Origin: Pseudomonas wuhanensis
GTDB lineage: Bacteria; Pseudomonadota; Gammaproteobacteria; Pseudomonadales; Pseudomonadaceae
Reading direction: 5' to 3'
Assembly (NCBI RefSeq): GCF_030687395.1
Contig: NZ_CP117430.1
Coordinates: forward strand, 6,324,001 to 6,388,000
Length of the DNA: 64,000 nucleotides
Shown: positions 26,653 to 35,681 of the stretch, piece after piece
Position numbering within the stretch: the stretch's first letter is position 1
Layout: each line of letters starts with the position of its first letter
The notes under the pieces: generated by a model
Told to the model about the DNA's origin: nothing
Database searches by the model: none
The model's input: the letters and a program-made list of their open reading frames with translations, nothing else
Position numbers and translations under genes: made by a program

Positions 26653-27585
26653 CTACAAGAGCCCGGTGTCTTTGAGCAGTTGTTTCAAGGTCTCTTTTTC
26701 GGTGGAGGAACCGTTGGCGAGGATTTTTTTGAGTTGCTGCTCGATCTGCACCAACGACACAGGCACCTCGGGCAGATTCAGATGCTCCGGCAAAATCTCA
26801 TCGCCGGTACTCACCAACAGCGCAAAGTGAATGACGTTCTCCAGCTCCCGGGTATTGCCCGGCCAACTGTGCTGCTCCAGCAGATGCTGCGCGGCTTCGC
26901 TGATCAATGGCACCGGCAGGTCGAGGCGTTGGCTGTAGATGCCGAGGAAGTATTCGGCCAGCGACAGAATATCGCCCACCCGTTCACGCAAGGCCGGCAG
27001 TTCGAGTTGGCCTTCGCTGAGGTAGTGATAAAGCCGTTCATGGAATTTCCCGGCAGCCACCGCCTGAGCCAGATCAATGCTGGTGGCGGCCACCAGACGT
27101 ACGTCCACCGGGCTTGGCTGCTGAGCGCCGACGCGAGTGACTTCGTGGTTCTCCAGGGCGGCGAGCAACTTGATCTGGATTGGCAACGGCAAGTCCCCGA
27201 TCTCGTCCAGATAGAGCGTGCCGCCATTGGCCGAACCAAACCAGCCAGCGCGACTGCTGGCCGAACCGCTGTAGCTGCCGGCGGCGTAGCCGAACAGTTC
27301 AGCGTCGGCATAGGTCGGGCTGATCGCCCCGCAATTGACTGATACAAACAACCCGCTGCGGTTACTGGCGCGATGGATGTGTCGCGCCAGCAGTTCTTTA
27401 CCACTGCCGGTTTCACCGCGGATCAACACCGAGATCGAACGTGGCGCCAGTTGTTCCAGCTCCTGGCGCAACTGCCGGGAACGCGGATCGACGAACACCA
27501 ACGCCTTGGCGCGAATGCTCAGCGGGCTTTTTTCCGCGTCAGGAAAGGTCAGCAGCGGCTGACCGAAGGTTTCATGCAAACTCAT
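26653..27585 (-). CDS. Short sigma-54 activator-like AAA+ protein (SfnR-like)
   Basis: This 310-residue protein is almost only a bacterial enhancer-binding AAA+ domain. Walker A is GETGSGKE (57-64), Walker B is GGTLYLDEIGDLPL, and the family end is WPGNTRELENVIHFALL. It has no N-terminal sensor domain, like SfnR-type activators of sulfone utilisation. The sigma-54 contact loop, normally GAFTGA, reads GSYSGS (103-108). The last 45 residues (VSLVQIEQQLKKILANGSST and on) lack a recognisable Fis-type helix-turn-helix. Position beside sulfur transport genes suggests control of organosulfur use. Whether it binds DNA or activates sigma-54 is open. Confidence 0.75.
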   Translation of the reverse strand: MSLHETFGQPLLTFPDAEKSPLSIRAKALVFVDPRSRQLRQELEQLAPRSISVLIRGETGSGKELLARHIHRASNRSGLFVSVNCGAISPTYADAELFGYAAGSYSGSASSRAGWFGSANGGTLYLDEIGDLPLPIQIKLLAALENHEVTRVGAQQPSPVDVRLVAATSIDLAQAVAAGKFHERLYHYLSEGQLELPALRERVGDILSLAEYFLGIYSQRLDLPVPLISEAAQHLLEQHSWPGNTRELENVIHFALLVSTGDEILPEHLNLPEVPVSLVQIEQQLKKILANGSSTEKETLKQLLKDTGLL

Positions 27586-27644
27586 GGCAGACTCCCGCCC
27601 AAAACCGCCGGGAGACGGGGGCGTTCTAAATCAAGGAAAAAGGT

Positions 27645-28226
27645 TCAAGCGCGGCGCAGGGCGTGTTGCTCCATGCGGTTTTGCAGACGATAGAGGTATG
27701 CAAAACCCTGTTCCCAGCGCTGGTGACCGGACTTCACGTTAATGTGCCCGGCACCCGATAAAATCCCCGCCTCGGCGCCCCAGTTGCGCGCCAGTTCAAG
27801 CGCACGTGGCGCGCTCACGGCGGCGTCGTTGTCAGAGCTGACGACCTGGCTGGGGAACGGCAGCAAATGGGTCGGAATCGGCGCGAAATTGCGCAGGGCT
27901 GGCGCGCAAGCCGGACGCTCGACATCCGCCGGTGCGACCAGCAACGCGCCGCGCACCTGACGCAAAAAATGCAGCGGCGCCGTGGCTGCCCAATGGGCGA
28001 CGGTGATGCAGCCCAGGCTGTGTGCGATCAGAATCACTGGCGTGCTGTCGGCGGCGATCGCCTCGGCCAGTGCCGCGACCCAGTCCTCACGACGAGGCGT
28101 CAGCCAGTCGGCCTGCTCCACCCGCGCACTGTTTGGCAGGCTGTTCTGCCAGTGACTTTGCCAATGATCTTCTGGCGATCCTTGCCAGCCCGGCACAATC
28201 AGGTAGCGAATTGATTCGTTGCGCAT
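27645..28226 (-). CDS. RBBP9/YdeN-family serine hydrolase
   Basis: The ATG at 28226 follows GGAGAGCTCCCC and gives 193 residues; an upstream in-frame extension to 28337 is AT-rich and not family-like. The fold is alpha/beta hydrolase: YLIVPGWQGSPEDHWQSHWQ at the start, nucleophile elbow ILIAHSLGCITVAHWA (S in HSLG), an acid in VSSDNDAAVS and the final catalytic His in GAGHINVKSG. The substrate is unknown. It follows the activator gene region on the same strand, with 59 bases between. Confidence 0.85.
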   Translation of the reverse strand: MRNESIRYLIVPGWQGSPEDHWQSHWQNSLPNSARVEQADWLTPRREDWVAALAEAIAADSTPVILIAHSLGCITVAHWAATAPLHFLRQVRGALLVAPADVERPACAPALRNFAPIPTHLLPFPSQVVSSDNDAAVSAPRALELARNWGAEAGILSGAGHINVKSGHQRWEQGFAYLYRLQNRMEQHALRRA

Positions 28227-28348
28227 GGGGGAGCTCTCCTGCTGCGTGTCTGTTCCTGATCGAGTATAGGGAGGAGAGTTATATTCGTTAAGGAATAAGA
28301 AGCTATTTATTAAGACCCATATAGAATAACAGACCAATCACCTGATGT

Positions 28349-28372
28349 GCGGGCTTGCCCGCTCCCACAGGG
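28349..28372. repeat. Single REP unit
   Basis: GCGGGCTTGCCCGCTCCCAC without a partner unit nearby, in the gap upstream of the hydrolase gene. Confidence 0.8.
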
Positions 28373-28391
28373 TTTGGTGTTTGTCCTGAAT

Positions 28392-28428
28392 AAAAAAGGG
28401 ACCGCACCCTGCCAAGGAGACGGCCCCG
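28392..28428 (-). terminator. Probable intrinsic terminator of the desaturase gene
   Basis: Read leftward, GGGGCCG and CGGTCCC form a 7-bp stem (one G-T pair) with a 16-nt loop, followed directly by six Ts. It would stop transcripts coming from the desaturase gene at 28651-29724, which leaves a 220-bp untranslated tail. Confidence 0.5.
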
Positions 28429-28650
28429 GAAACTCAAAATCTGTTTGCGCTGATCAACAATCCTTAAGCCGATGATTGGCGAAATCAGTCATCCAATAAA
28501 GGAATATTTAATTACTTTATTAGACCTAAATTGAATATATCAATCACCCTCAACAACCGCCGAACCATCGCTGCTTGCGTCACAACGTAGCGTCCCTTTG
28601 GGTCAAATTGATGACGAACGTTTTCGCCCTTGAGTTTCCGGAGGCGTTGC
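28429..28650. other. Gap downstream of the desaturase gene, no gene seen
   Basis: This AT-rich stretch lies between the probable terminator and the desaturase stop. Short open frames on the minus strand overlap the desaturase end and show no family features. Confidence 0.4.
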
Positions 28651-29724
28651 TCATACCTGAGCAGCACGCACCTGCTGTGGTTCTGTCGTTTCCTTTCGCA
28701 CAAACCGGTTCGCCCGCCCGAACGTCCCGAAATCATTGAACCTCACACCCATCTCGCGCATCACCTCATGCGCCACCGGGACGGTCATCTGGCGGATGTA
28801 AAACGGCTCCTTCACCACAAAATGATGGATCCCGTGGCTGCTGCCGAAGTTGAAGCAGAACGCCTGCAACGGCCACATCCACCACGGGTTCAACACTTGG
28901 GTCTGCTGAATCACATTCCCCGGCTCCACATCCCCGTAGAAGTGCATGTTCGAACTGACAAAGTGCAGGCAAAACGTGCGTAACACGTTCGGCCCGATGA
29001 TCACCACGGCAGCGATGTCTATTACCTGCATCACCGCCAAAGTAGTCGCGGACCATTCGATGGGCGCCCCCAGCAGATGCGCGATGCCGTTGGCAGCGTG
29101 AAAACCGAGGAACACGTACCACGCCCCCCAATGCACCAGCGCCAGTGGCGCATAGACTTTCACAGAACGCTTGAGGATGCTGAGCTTGTGCGCCCGGGTC
29201 TTGGCCCGCAGCAGGCGGATGAACGCCGACATCACGTTGTCGCCGACCATCAACAGCCGCGCGATGCCCCAAGGCTCACCGTTGGTGATCGCCCGCTCTT
29301 CCATGTCGGCTTCGGTGCCGGACACCTTGTGGTGGTTGAGGTGCAAATGGCGGCGGATCCAGGGGTTGATGGTGCTCGGTCGCGCCAGCCACACCAGGCC
29401 CATCATCAGGTTGTGCGGCACGCGCTGCTTGCGGAAATACATGCTGTGGATCAGGTCATGCTCCAGCTCGTGGGTCAGCGAGGCGAAAAACGCGTTGAGT
29501 AACAGGCATACCCACCAGGCCATGTACCCGGTGATGTACAGCGCTGCCGAACCGACCATCCCGGCCAGGGCGAAGGCCAGAATGCCCGCGCCCAAGGCGT
29601 CCTGATGATTGAGAATCGGGTAGCGCTGACGCAGTTCGACGCCCTTGGCCAATACCACCTCGCGAATATGCGCTGATCGCTGTGCTGCATTCAGTCGCTG
29701 GGGACTTGCAGAAGTACCGTCCAT
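28651..29724 (-). CDS. Membrane fatty acid desaturase
   Basis: This 357-residue integral di-iron enzyme introduces a double bond into an acyl chain. Three histidine clusters are visible: HELEHDLIH (about 94), HLHLNHH (about 133) and SSHGIHH near the C-terminus, separated by membrane segments around 48-85 and 195-265. It differs from the second desaturase at 39305. The divergent AraC-type gene starts 100 bp away and is the likely regulator, as is common for such desaturase/AraC pairs in Pseudomonas. Confidence 0.85.
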   Translation of the reverse strand: MDGTSASPQRLNAAQRSAHIREVVLAKGVELRQRYPILNHQDALGAGILAFALAGMVGSAALYITGYMAWWVCLLLNAFFASLTHELEHDLIHSMYFRKQRVPHNLMMGLVWLARPSTINPWIRRHLHLNHHKVSGTEADMEERAITNGEPWGIARLLMVGDNVMSAFIRLLRAKTRAHKLSILKRSVKVYAPLALVHWGAWYVFLGFHAANGIAHLLGAPIEWSATTLAVMQVIDIAAVVIIGPNVLRTFCLHFVSSNMHFYGDVEPGNVIQQTQVLNPWWMWPLQAFCFNFGSSHGIHHFVVKEPFYIRQMTVPVAHEVMREMGVRFNDFGTFGRANRFVRKETTEPQQVRAAQV

Positions 29725-29824
29725 GCTTCCATCCTCTGGTTATTGATGTTCGCATCCTGCCCTGTGATGATTTACAGAGCGGTAGCCGTGAACGCCAACC
29801 TGTTGACCGGACGCGCCAATCAAC

Positions 29825-30829
29825 ATGACTGAACCGACCTCCCTCGCCAGCTGGACCCGCGCCCTGCGCAAGCAGCTCGACGCGCTGGGGTTCGACAGCA
29901 CAGCCCTGTGCCAACAGGCGGGGCTCGACCCGCAGTTGATGGACGACCCGAACGCCCGTTACCCGTTATCCGGTACCACGCGCCTGTGGCAAATCGCGGT
30001 ACAGGTCAGCGGCGATCCGTCGATTGGCTTGCGGGTGTCGCGTTTCGTCAGCCCCACCACGTTTCATGCGCTGGGTTATGCGTTGGTGGCCAGCGGCAGC
30101 CTGCGGGAAGTCTTCGAGCGCATCGTGCGTTATCACCAAGTGGTCAGCAACGCGCTGGATCTGGAGTTGATCCGCGCTGAGGATCGTTACTGCTTCCGCC
30201 TGAAAATCCCCCAAGGCAACCCCGCGCCCGCTTTCGAAGCCATCGACGCCTTCGCGGCGATTTACGTGCGCACCTGCCGCAATCGCCTGGGCCGGGACTA
30301 CGCCCCCCTGGCGGTGTACTTGCGGCGTCCGGAACCTGCCGACCCGCATCAATGGCACAAAGTGTTCCGCTCGCCGGTGTATTTCAACGCCGATGAGGAC
30401 CGACTGGAGTTCGCTCTGCTGGACTTCGACAGCCATCTGGACGACGCCAACCCGGAACTGGCCGAGCACAATGAAACCGTGCTCAAACGCACCTTGGCGC
30501 AACTCAAACCCCTGACCTGGGAGCGCAAGGTTCGCGACGCCATTGAAGAGCAATTGCCCGAAGGCGAACCGGCGGCTGAACGCATCGCCGAGGCGCTGCA
30601 CTTGAGTCTACGCAGCCTGCAACGGCACCTGGCGGACGAAGGTTGTCGGTTCGATACGCTGCTCAACGAAAGTCGGGAAAACCTGGCGCTGCTGCATCTG
30701 CGCGACCCGCTGTGCTCATTGGGCGAAATCAGTTATCTGCTGGGTTTCGCCGACACCAGCAGCTTCAGTCGTGCGTTCAAACGCTGGACCGGGATGACGC
30801 CGGGGCAGTTTCGGGATGGGTTGCGGTGA
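29825..30829 (+). CDS. AraC-family transcriptional regulator
   Basis: This 334-residue regulator has an N-terminal effector domain of the OruR/ArgR-like arabinose-binding type (about 15-205, with ISYHALGYALVASGSL-like FHALGYALVASGSLREVFER). The C-terminal AraC DNA-binding domain (about 235-334) contains RIAEALHLSLRSLQRHLADE and ISYLLGFADTSSFSRAFKRW. It is divergent from the desaturase gene across a 100-bp spacer and probably controls it in response to fatty acid or membrane state. Confidence 0.9.
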   Translation: MTEPTSLASWTRALRKQLDALGFDSTALCQQAGLDPQLMDDPNARYPLSGTTRLWQIAVQVSGDPSIGLRVSRFVSPTTFHALGYALVASGSLREVFERIVRYHQVVSNALDLELIRAEDRYCFRLKIPQGNPAPAFEAIDAFAAIYVRTCRNRLGRDYAPLAVYLRRPEPADPHQWHKVFRSPVYFNADEDRLEFALLDFDSHLDDANPELAEHNETVLKRTLAQLKPLTWERKVRDAIEEQLPEGEPAAERIAEALHLSLRSLQRHLADEGCRFDTLLNESRENLALLHLRDPLCSLGEISYLLGFADTSSFSRAFKRWTGMTPGQFRDGLR

Positions 30830-30862
30830 CAGATCCGAGAGGTGTTTTGTATGTTCCGGCCT

Positions 30863-30956
30863 CTTCGCGGGCAAGCCTCGCTCCCACAAGGTTTTCGGTT
30901 GCTCACAAAGCATTGACTCACACACGTCCACTGTGGGAGCGGGCTTGCCCGCGATA
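30863..30956. repeat. REP/BIME-like inverted pair
   Basis: Two complementary CGCGGGCAAGCC(T)CGCTCCCACA units lie between the convergent AraC and response-regulator genes; the left unit has one inserted base. Confidence 0.88.
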
Positions 30957-30983
30957 GCAATTTCTCAAACAACACTAAAACCG

Positions 30984-31349
30984 CTACCGCCCCCGATCCC
31001 GCCGCAACAGCTTGCGCACCCGCTTCACCAGCTCACTGACGGCAAACGGCTTTAGCAGGTAATCATCCTCATGCAATTCCAGCCCACGCAGGCGATCTTC
31101 GATGCCGTCCTTGGTGGTGAGGAGCAGCACCGGCGTGTCGCCGAGCTTGCGGATCTGCTGCAGCAACTGCCAGCCGTTGAGCCCCGGCAGCATCACGTCG
31201 AGGATGATCAGTTCGTATTCGCCGGATTCGATAAAGCGCCGGCCGTCCATGCCATTGAGCGCCACATCCACCGCGTAACTCGCTTCGCTCAGGCCTTTGG
31301 CCAGGAGACTGGCGGTCTCGGGTTCGTCTTCCACTAGCAACACACGCAT
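30984..31349 (-). CDS. Receiver-only response regulator
   Basis: This 121-residue product contains one complete CheY-like receiver: acidic pocket LLVEDE (7-9), phospho-acceptor D51 in LIILDVMLPG, the TTKDG threonine and LLKPFAVSELVKRVRKLLRR. The sequence matches the N-terminal half of OmpR/CopR-type regulators and ends exactly where the linker to the DNA-binding domain would begin. No histidine kinase gene is adjacent. It may be a genuine stand-alone receiver or a truncated OmpR-type regulator; a DNA-binding remnant is not visible downstream. Confidence 0.85.
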   Translation of the reverse strand: MRVLLVEDEPETASLLAKGLSEASYAVDVALNGMDGRRFIESGEYELIILDVMLPGLNGWQLLQQIRKLGDTPVLLLTTKDGIEDRLRGLELHEDDYLLKPFAVSELVKRVRKLLRRDRGR

Positions 31350-31424
31350 GGCACACCTCGATTATCGTTGTCACAGGCTAGGCGCGTTCGCGGATAAAGC
31401 CCACCAATACCGTGGCGATCATTT

Positions 31425-32111
31425 TCAAATCACCGCCAACGCTCGCAACCGCTCGGCATCCAGTATCTCGATCTCGCCATACTTGAGATTCAGAATCCCT
31501 TGCCCCTGCAAATCCTTGAGGAGTTGGTTGGTGGTCTGGCGCGACAGCGACAGCATCGACGCCAGTTGCTCCTGGGGCAGTTGCAGGACACGCCGCGGCG
31601 GATCGATTTCGCCGTAGCCCTCGGCGATCATCAACAAGCGATGAGCCAGGCGCGCCGGAGCTGGCATCAGGCTGAGCTGTTCGAGGCTGATGAAGGTCAG
31701 GCGCAGTTTTTGGCTCATCAGCAACGCCAATTGCCGCCAGTACACCGGGTGTTCGTCGAGTAACGCCAGCAGCGTCGTTTGCGGAATGTGCAACAGGATG
31801 CACTGGCCAACGGCATAGGCATCATGGGTTCGCGGCTGGCCATCGAACAGGCAGATTTCGCCGAACCAGTGCGGCGGTTCCACCAGACTCAACAAGGCTT
31901 CCTTGCCCTGCTCGCTCACCGCGCCAATGCGCACCGCCCCTTCAAGCACTGCATATAGGCCGCACGGCGGATCACCGCGTTTGAATAGCAATTGCCCCGA
32001 TGGCAGGCGCCGAACCCGGGCCGCAGCCAGCAGACTATCCTGTAAAGGAACAGGTACATGACTGAACCACTGCCCCGTATCCAGGCGCGAACGCCAAACC
32101 TGCATGTCCAT
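31425..32111 (-). CDS. Crp/Fnr-family transcriptional regulator
   Basis: The ATG at 32111 follows CAGGAG and gives 228 residues; the frame stays open to 32324 but crosses the promoter of the divergent gene. The N-terminal cyclic-nucleotide-type beta-roll (about 28-140) has LLFKRGDPPCGLYAVLEGAV and WFGEICLFDGQPRTHDAYAV. The C-terminal helix-turn-helix (about 175-225) has LPQEQLASMLSLSRQTTNQL. There are no Fnr-type cysteine clusters. It is divergent from the Mpo1-like gene 84 bp away, a likely target. Confidence 0.88.
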   Translation of the reverse strand: MDMQVWRSRLDTGQWFSHVPVPLQDSLLAAARVRRLPSGQLLFKRGDPPCGLYAVLEGAVRIGAVSEQGKEALLSLVEPPHWFGEICLFDGQPRTHDAYAVGQCILLHIPQTTLLALLDEHPVYWRQLALLMSQKLRLTFISLEQLSLMPAPARLAHRLLMIAEGYGEIDPPRRVLQLPQEQLASMLSLSRQTTNQLLKDLQGQGILNLKYGEIEILDAERLRALAVI

Positions 32112-32195
32112 GAAAACTCCTGGAGATTGTCGCCTGGCTGACAGAGCGAGAGATGAACCCGGGGCATCATCCATCACCCTACAGGAGGAATAACA

Positions 32196-32714
32196 ATGAA
32201 AAGCCTCGTTGACCATCTCAGTCAATACGCCGCCTACCACCGTGACCCGCGCAATATCGCCAGCCACTTCGTGGGTATTCCGTTGATCGTGGTGGCGGTG
32301 GCCGTGCTGCTGTCGCGTCCGCAATGGGCCGGGGGCTGGCTGTCACCGGCAGTGCTGGTATCACTGGCGTCGGCGTGGTTTTACCTGCGCCTGGAACTGC
32401 GGCTGGGGGTGCTGATGACGGTATTACTGGGCTTGTCAGTCTGGCTGGGGCACGTGCTTGCGCAGCAAAGCACGCTGGTCTGGTTGGCCAGCGGCCTTGG
32501 AATGTTTGTGATCGGCTGGGCGATTCAGTTTGTCGGTCATCATTACGAGGGACGCAAACCGGCGTTTGTCGATGATGTAACGGGGTTGATTGTCGGGCCG
32601 TTGTTTGTGGTGGTTGAGTTGGCGTTTTTGCTCGGAATGCGGCATGAGCTGAAAGAGCAGATCGAGGCGCGGGTGGGTGGTGTGCGTTTGCGTCAGAAAA
32701 ACGCAGCAACGTAG
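32196..32714 (+). CDS. Mpo1-like (DUF962) membrane protein
   Basis: This 172-residue membrane protein of the Mpo1/YGL010w family has a yeast member that is an Fe(II) dioxygenase of 2-hydroxy fatty acids. Family marks are HLSQYAAYHRDPRNIASHFVGIP at the N-terminus and WAIQFVGHHYEGRKPAFVDD, which supply the conserved histidines, plus four hydrophobic segments. The start follows AGGAGGAATAACA. It is divergent from a Crp/Fnr regulator. A role in lipid turnover is known only for the yeast homologue. Confidence 0.85.
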   Translation: MKSLVDHLSQYAAYHRDPRNIASHFVGIPLIVVAVAVLLSRPQWAGGWLSPAVLVSLASAWFYLRLELRLGVLMTVLLGLSVWLGHVLAQQSTLVWLASGLGMFVIGWAIQFVGHHYEGRKPAFVDDVTGLIVGPLFVVVELAFLLGMRHELKEQIEARVGGVRLRQKNAAT

Positions 32715-32719
32715 GACGC

Positions 32720-32795
32720 CATCGCGGGCGAGCCCGCTCCCACAGTGATCTGTGTCGTTCACAAATCCCCTGTGGGAGCGGGCTTGCCCGCGATG
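32720..32795. repeat. REP/BIME-like inverted pair
   Basis: Complementary units lie between the convergent Mpo1-like and cysA genes. Confidence 0.9.
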
Positions 32796-32803
32796 CTTTT
32801 GCT

Positions 32804-33793
32804 TTAGAGGTTGGCGACTTTCTGCCAGACCTTCGGTTTGAAGAACAACGTCTCACCCTTCGCCAATCCAACCAGGCTGTCGTGATCCTTCACCACTTCA
32901 GCTTCGATCAGCTCGCTCTGGCCTTCGACCTTCAGCGTCACCCGCGTGGTGGCGCCCAGCGGACGAATATCGCGCACTTCAGCCGCGTGGTGGTCTTCCA
33001 GTTCATGGCGCGACAGCGACACTTCGTGTGGGCGGAACAACACGTGCCGGTCTTCACCCAAATGCAGACGGTTCGAATCGCCGAGGAAGTGATAGACGAA
33101 ATCGCTGGCCGGGTTTTCGTAGACGTCGCCCGGTGAGCCGATCTGCTCGATCACACCTTTGTTCATCACCACGATCCGGTCGGCAACTTCCATCGCCTCT
33201 TCCTGGTCGTGGGTCACGAATACCGAAGTCAGGTTGATGTCTTCGTGCAGCCGTGCAAGCCAGCGACGCAGCTCTTTACGGACCTTGGCGTCGAGGGCGC
33301 CGAAGGGCTCGTCGAGCAGCAAAACTTTCGGCTCCACCGCCAGGGCGCGGGCCAACGCGATGCGCTGACGCTGGCCGCCGGAGAGTTGTTCCGGGTAGCG
33401 ATCGGCCAACCAGTCCAGCTGCACCATGTTCAGCAGCTCATGGACTTTCACCGCGATCTGGCTCTCGTTCGGGCGCTGGCTTTTCGGCTTCATGCGCAGG
33501 CCGAACGCGACGTTGTCGAACACCGTCATGTGGCGGAACAGGGCGTAGTGCTGGAACACAAAACCGACGTTGCGATCCCGTACATCATGGCCGGAGACGT
33601 CTTCGCCATGGAACACGATGTTGCCCTGATCCGGGGTTTCCAGGCCGGCGATGATTCGCAGCAACGTGGTCTTGCCGCAGCCGGACGGCCCCAGCAACGC
33701 CACCAGCTCGCCGCTTTGAATGTCCAGGCTGATGTTGTCCAGCGCCTTGAACGCGTGGAAGTTCTTGCTGACGTTACGCACTTCGATCGACAT
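32804..33793 (-). CDS. cysA: Sulfate/thiosulfate ABC transporter ATP-binding protein
   Basis: This 329-residue ATPase of the sulfate importer has Walker [10 protein letters not shown] (about 35), signature LSGGQRQR, Walker [21 protein letters not shown] and H-loop [13 protein letters not shown]. It has a C-terminal regulatory TOBE-like domain (about 235-329, with [15 protein letters not shown]). It is the last gene of sbp-cysT-cysW-cysA and supplies assimilatory sulfate. Confidence 0.93.
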   Translation of the reverse strand: MSIEVRNVSKNFHAFKALDNISLDIQSGELVALLGPSGCGKTTLLRIIAGLETPDQGNIVFHGEDVSGHDVRDRNVGFVFQHYALFRHMTVFDNVAFGLRMKPKSQRPNESQIAVKVHELLNMVQLDWLADRYPEQLSGGQRQRIALARALAVEPKVLLLDEPFGALDAKVRKELRRWLARLHEDINLTSVFVTHDQEEAMEVADRIVVMNKGVIEQIGSPGDVYENPASDFVYHFLGDSNRLHLGEDRHVLFRPHEVSLSRHELEDHHAAEVRDIRPLGATTRVTLKVEGQSELIEAEVVKDHDSLVGLAKGETLFFKPKVWQKVANL

Positions 33794-33796
33794 GAC

Positions 33797-34666
33797 TTAT
33801 TCCTCCGCGGCGCTGGCGCGCAGGCGGTTAATACGGTTTTCGCTCCACTGCTTGAGCAGCAGGATGAAGAGCGCCAGGATCAGCAACAGGCTCGCCACGG
33901 CGAACGCGGCCACGTGGTTGTATTCGTTGTAAAGGATCTCGACGTGCAGCGGCAGGGTGTTGGTCACCCCGCGAATGTGCCCGGATACCACCGACACCGC
34001 ACCGAACTCACCCATGGCCCGCGCGGTACACAGCACCACGCCGTAGATCAGGCCCCATTTGATATTGGGCACGGTGACGTGCCAGAACATCTGCCAGCCA
34101 TTGGCGCCAAGCAAACGCGCGGCCTCTTCCTCCTGGGTGCCTTGTTCCTGCATCAGCGGGATCAATTCACGGGCCACGAACGGCACAGTGACGAAAATCG
34201 TCGCCAGCACGATGCCCGGCAAGGCGAAGACGATCTGGATGTCGTGATCCTGCAACCACGGGCCAAACAGGCCCTGGGCGCCGAACATCAGCACGTAGAC
34301 CAGACCTGCGATCACCGGCGATACCGAGAACGGCAAGTCAATCAGGGTCACCAGCATGCTCTTGCCGCGGAACGAGTATTTGCTCACGCACCATGCCGCG
34401 CTGACACCGAACACCAGGTTCAGCGGCACCGAGATCAGCACGGCGATCACCGTGAGCTTCAACGCCGACAAGGCGTCCGGTTCGAAGATCGCCGTGAAGA
34501 ACGCACCCAGACCCAGCTTCAGGCCTTGGGACACCACGATGAACAGCGGCAGCAACAGAAACAGCGTAAAGATCAGCCAGCCCAGGCCAATCAGGATTCG
34601 CCGCGAAGTAGCACTGCCACGGCGGGCGGCGTTCGAGGAGGCTGCTGCAATAGACGATTGGGACAT
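33797..34666 (-). CDS. cysW: Sulfate ABC transporter permease CysW
   Basis: This 289-residue inner-membrane permease carries [20 protein letters not shown] and the EAA loop [23 protein letters not shown]. It forms the channel with CysT. Three bases separate it from cysA. The N-terminus is Ser/Ala-rich before the first helix. Confidence 0.93.
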   Translation of the reverse strand: MSQSSIAAASSNAARRGSATSRRILIGLGWLIFTLFLLLPLFIVVSQGLKLGLGAFFTAIFEPDALSALKLTVIAVLISVPLNLVFGVSAAWCVSKYSFRGKSMLVTLIDLPFSVSPVIAGLVYVLMFGAQGLFGPWLQDHDIQIVFALPGIVLATIFVTVPFVARELIPLMQEQGTQEEEAARLLGANGWQMFWHVTVPNIKWGLIYGVVLCTARAMGEFGAVSVVSGHIRGVTNTLPLHVEILYNEYNHVAAFAVASLLLILALFILLLKQWSENRINRLRASAAEE

Positions 34667-34679
34667 TTTTCGCGCCTCC

Positions 34680-35498
34680 TTATGGGGTTTCGATGCGCCG
34701 CTGCAACAAGTTGATCAGCAGCAACAAGACAAAGGAAACCACCAGCATCAGTACACCAATGGAGGTGGCGCCGGTGTAATCGTACTGGTCGAGTTTGACC
34801 ATGATCAGCAGCGGCAGAATTTCGGTTTTCATCGGCATGTTGCCGGCGATGAAAATCACCGAACCGTACTCGCCGACCCCACGGGCAAAGGCCAAAGCGA
34901 AACCAGTCAGCCAGGCTGGCAGCAGCGCCGGCACCAGAATATGGCGGAAAACCTGCAACGGTTTTGCCCCCAGGCACGCCGCCGCCTCCTCCACTTCACG
35001 GGGGATATCGGCCAGTACAGGCTGTACCGTACGTACTACGAATGGAAGTGTTACAAAAGTCAGCGCCAAAGTGATGCCGAGGGGGGTGTAGGCGATCTTG
35101 AAACCCAGGTCCGCCGCGAACTGACCCACCAGGCCGGTGGGGGTGTACAGCGCGGTCAGCGCGATACCGGCCACGGCGGTGGGCAATGCGAACGGCAAAT
35201 CGATCATCGCATCGATGACTTTGCGTCCCGGGAAGGTGTAGCGCACCAGCACCCAGGCCAGGAGTGTGCCGATGATGCCGTTGATGATCGCGGCATAGAG
35301 CGCGGTGCCGAAGCTCAGCTTCAACGCCGCCAGCACCCGTGGCGCCGAGATGATGGCCCAGAACTGGTCCCAGGTCAGTTGAGCGGCATGCACGAACATC
35401 GCCGCCAGTGGAATGAGCACAATCAGGCTGAGGTACACCAAGGTGTAGCCCAGCGTCAGCCCGAAGCCGGGTATGACGGGGGAGATACGACGCGACAT
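34680..35498 (-). CDS. cysT: Sulfate ABC transporter permease CysT
   Basis: The ATG at 35498 gives 272 residues starting [20 protein letters not shown], the standard start; the upstream frame extends into a REP unit and was rejected. The EAA loop is [24 protein letters not shown], and the [19 protein letters not shown] segment is typical. It heads the cysTWA part, separated from sbp by a GC-rich hairpin and a REP pair. Confidence 0.93.
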   Translation of the reverse strand: MSRRISPVIPGFGLTLGYTLVYLSLIVLIPLAAMFVHAAQLTWDQFWAIISAPRVLAALKLSFGTALYAAIINGIIGTLLAWVLVRYTFPGRKVIDAMIDLPFALPTAVAGIALTALYTPTGLVGQFAADLGFKIAYTPLGITLALTFVTLPFVVRTVQPVLADIPREVEEAAACLGAKPLQVFRHILVPALLPAWLTGFALAFARGVGEYGSVIFIAGNMPMKTEILPLLIMVKLDQYDYTGATSIGVLMLVVSFVLLLLINLLQRRIETP

Positions 35499-35525
35499 AA
35501 AAGTCCTTGGTTGAGAACGCGCTAA

Positions 35526-35547
35526 GCCCCGACGGTGAAATCGGGGC
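35526..35547. terminator. GC-rich hairpin between sbp and cysT, possible attenuator
   Basis: GCCCCGA and TCGGGGC pair perfectly around an 8-nt loop. No T-run follows in the leftward direction, so partial termination or mRNA end protection is more likely than full termination. It would let sbp be made in excess over the membrane components. Confidence 0.45.
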
Positions 35548-35560
35548 CGTTGGTGCGTAA

Positions 35561-35652
35561 CCTGTGGGAGCGGGCTTGCTCGCGAAAGCGGTGTGTCAGA
35601 CAACATCGATATTGACTCTACCGCCGTCTTCGCGAGCAAGCCCGCTCCCACA
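35561..35652. repeat. REP/BIME-like inverted pair inside the sulfate operon
   Basis: Units of the form CCTGTGGGAGCGGGCTTGCT and its complement flank a 45-bp spacer, between sbp and cysT. Confidence 0.9.
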
Positions 35653-35681
35653 TGAGTTGCGTTTAACTGATCGTTTTCAGG

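Noticed and set aside
28512..28736. 74-codon frame overlapping the desaturase 3' end
   Set aside because: Same strand but shifted frame, overlapping the desaturase end, with no ribosome binding site and no family features.
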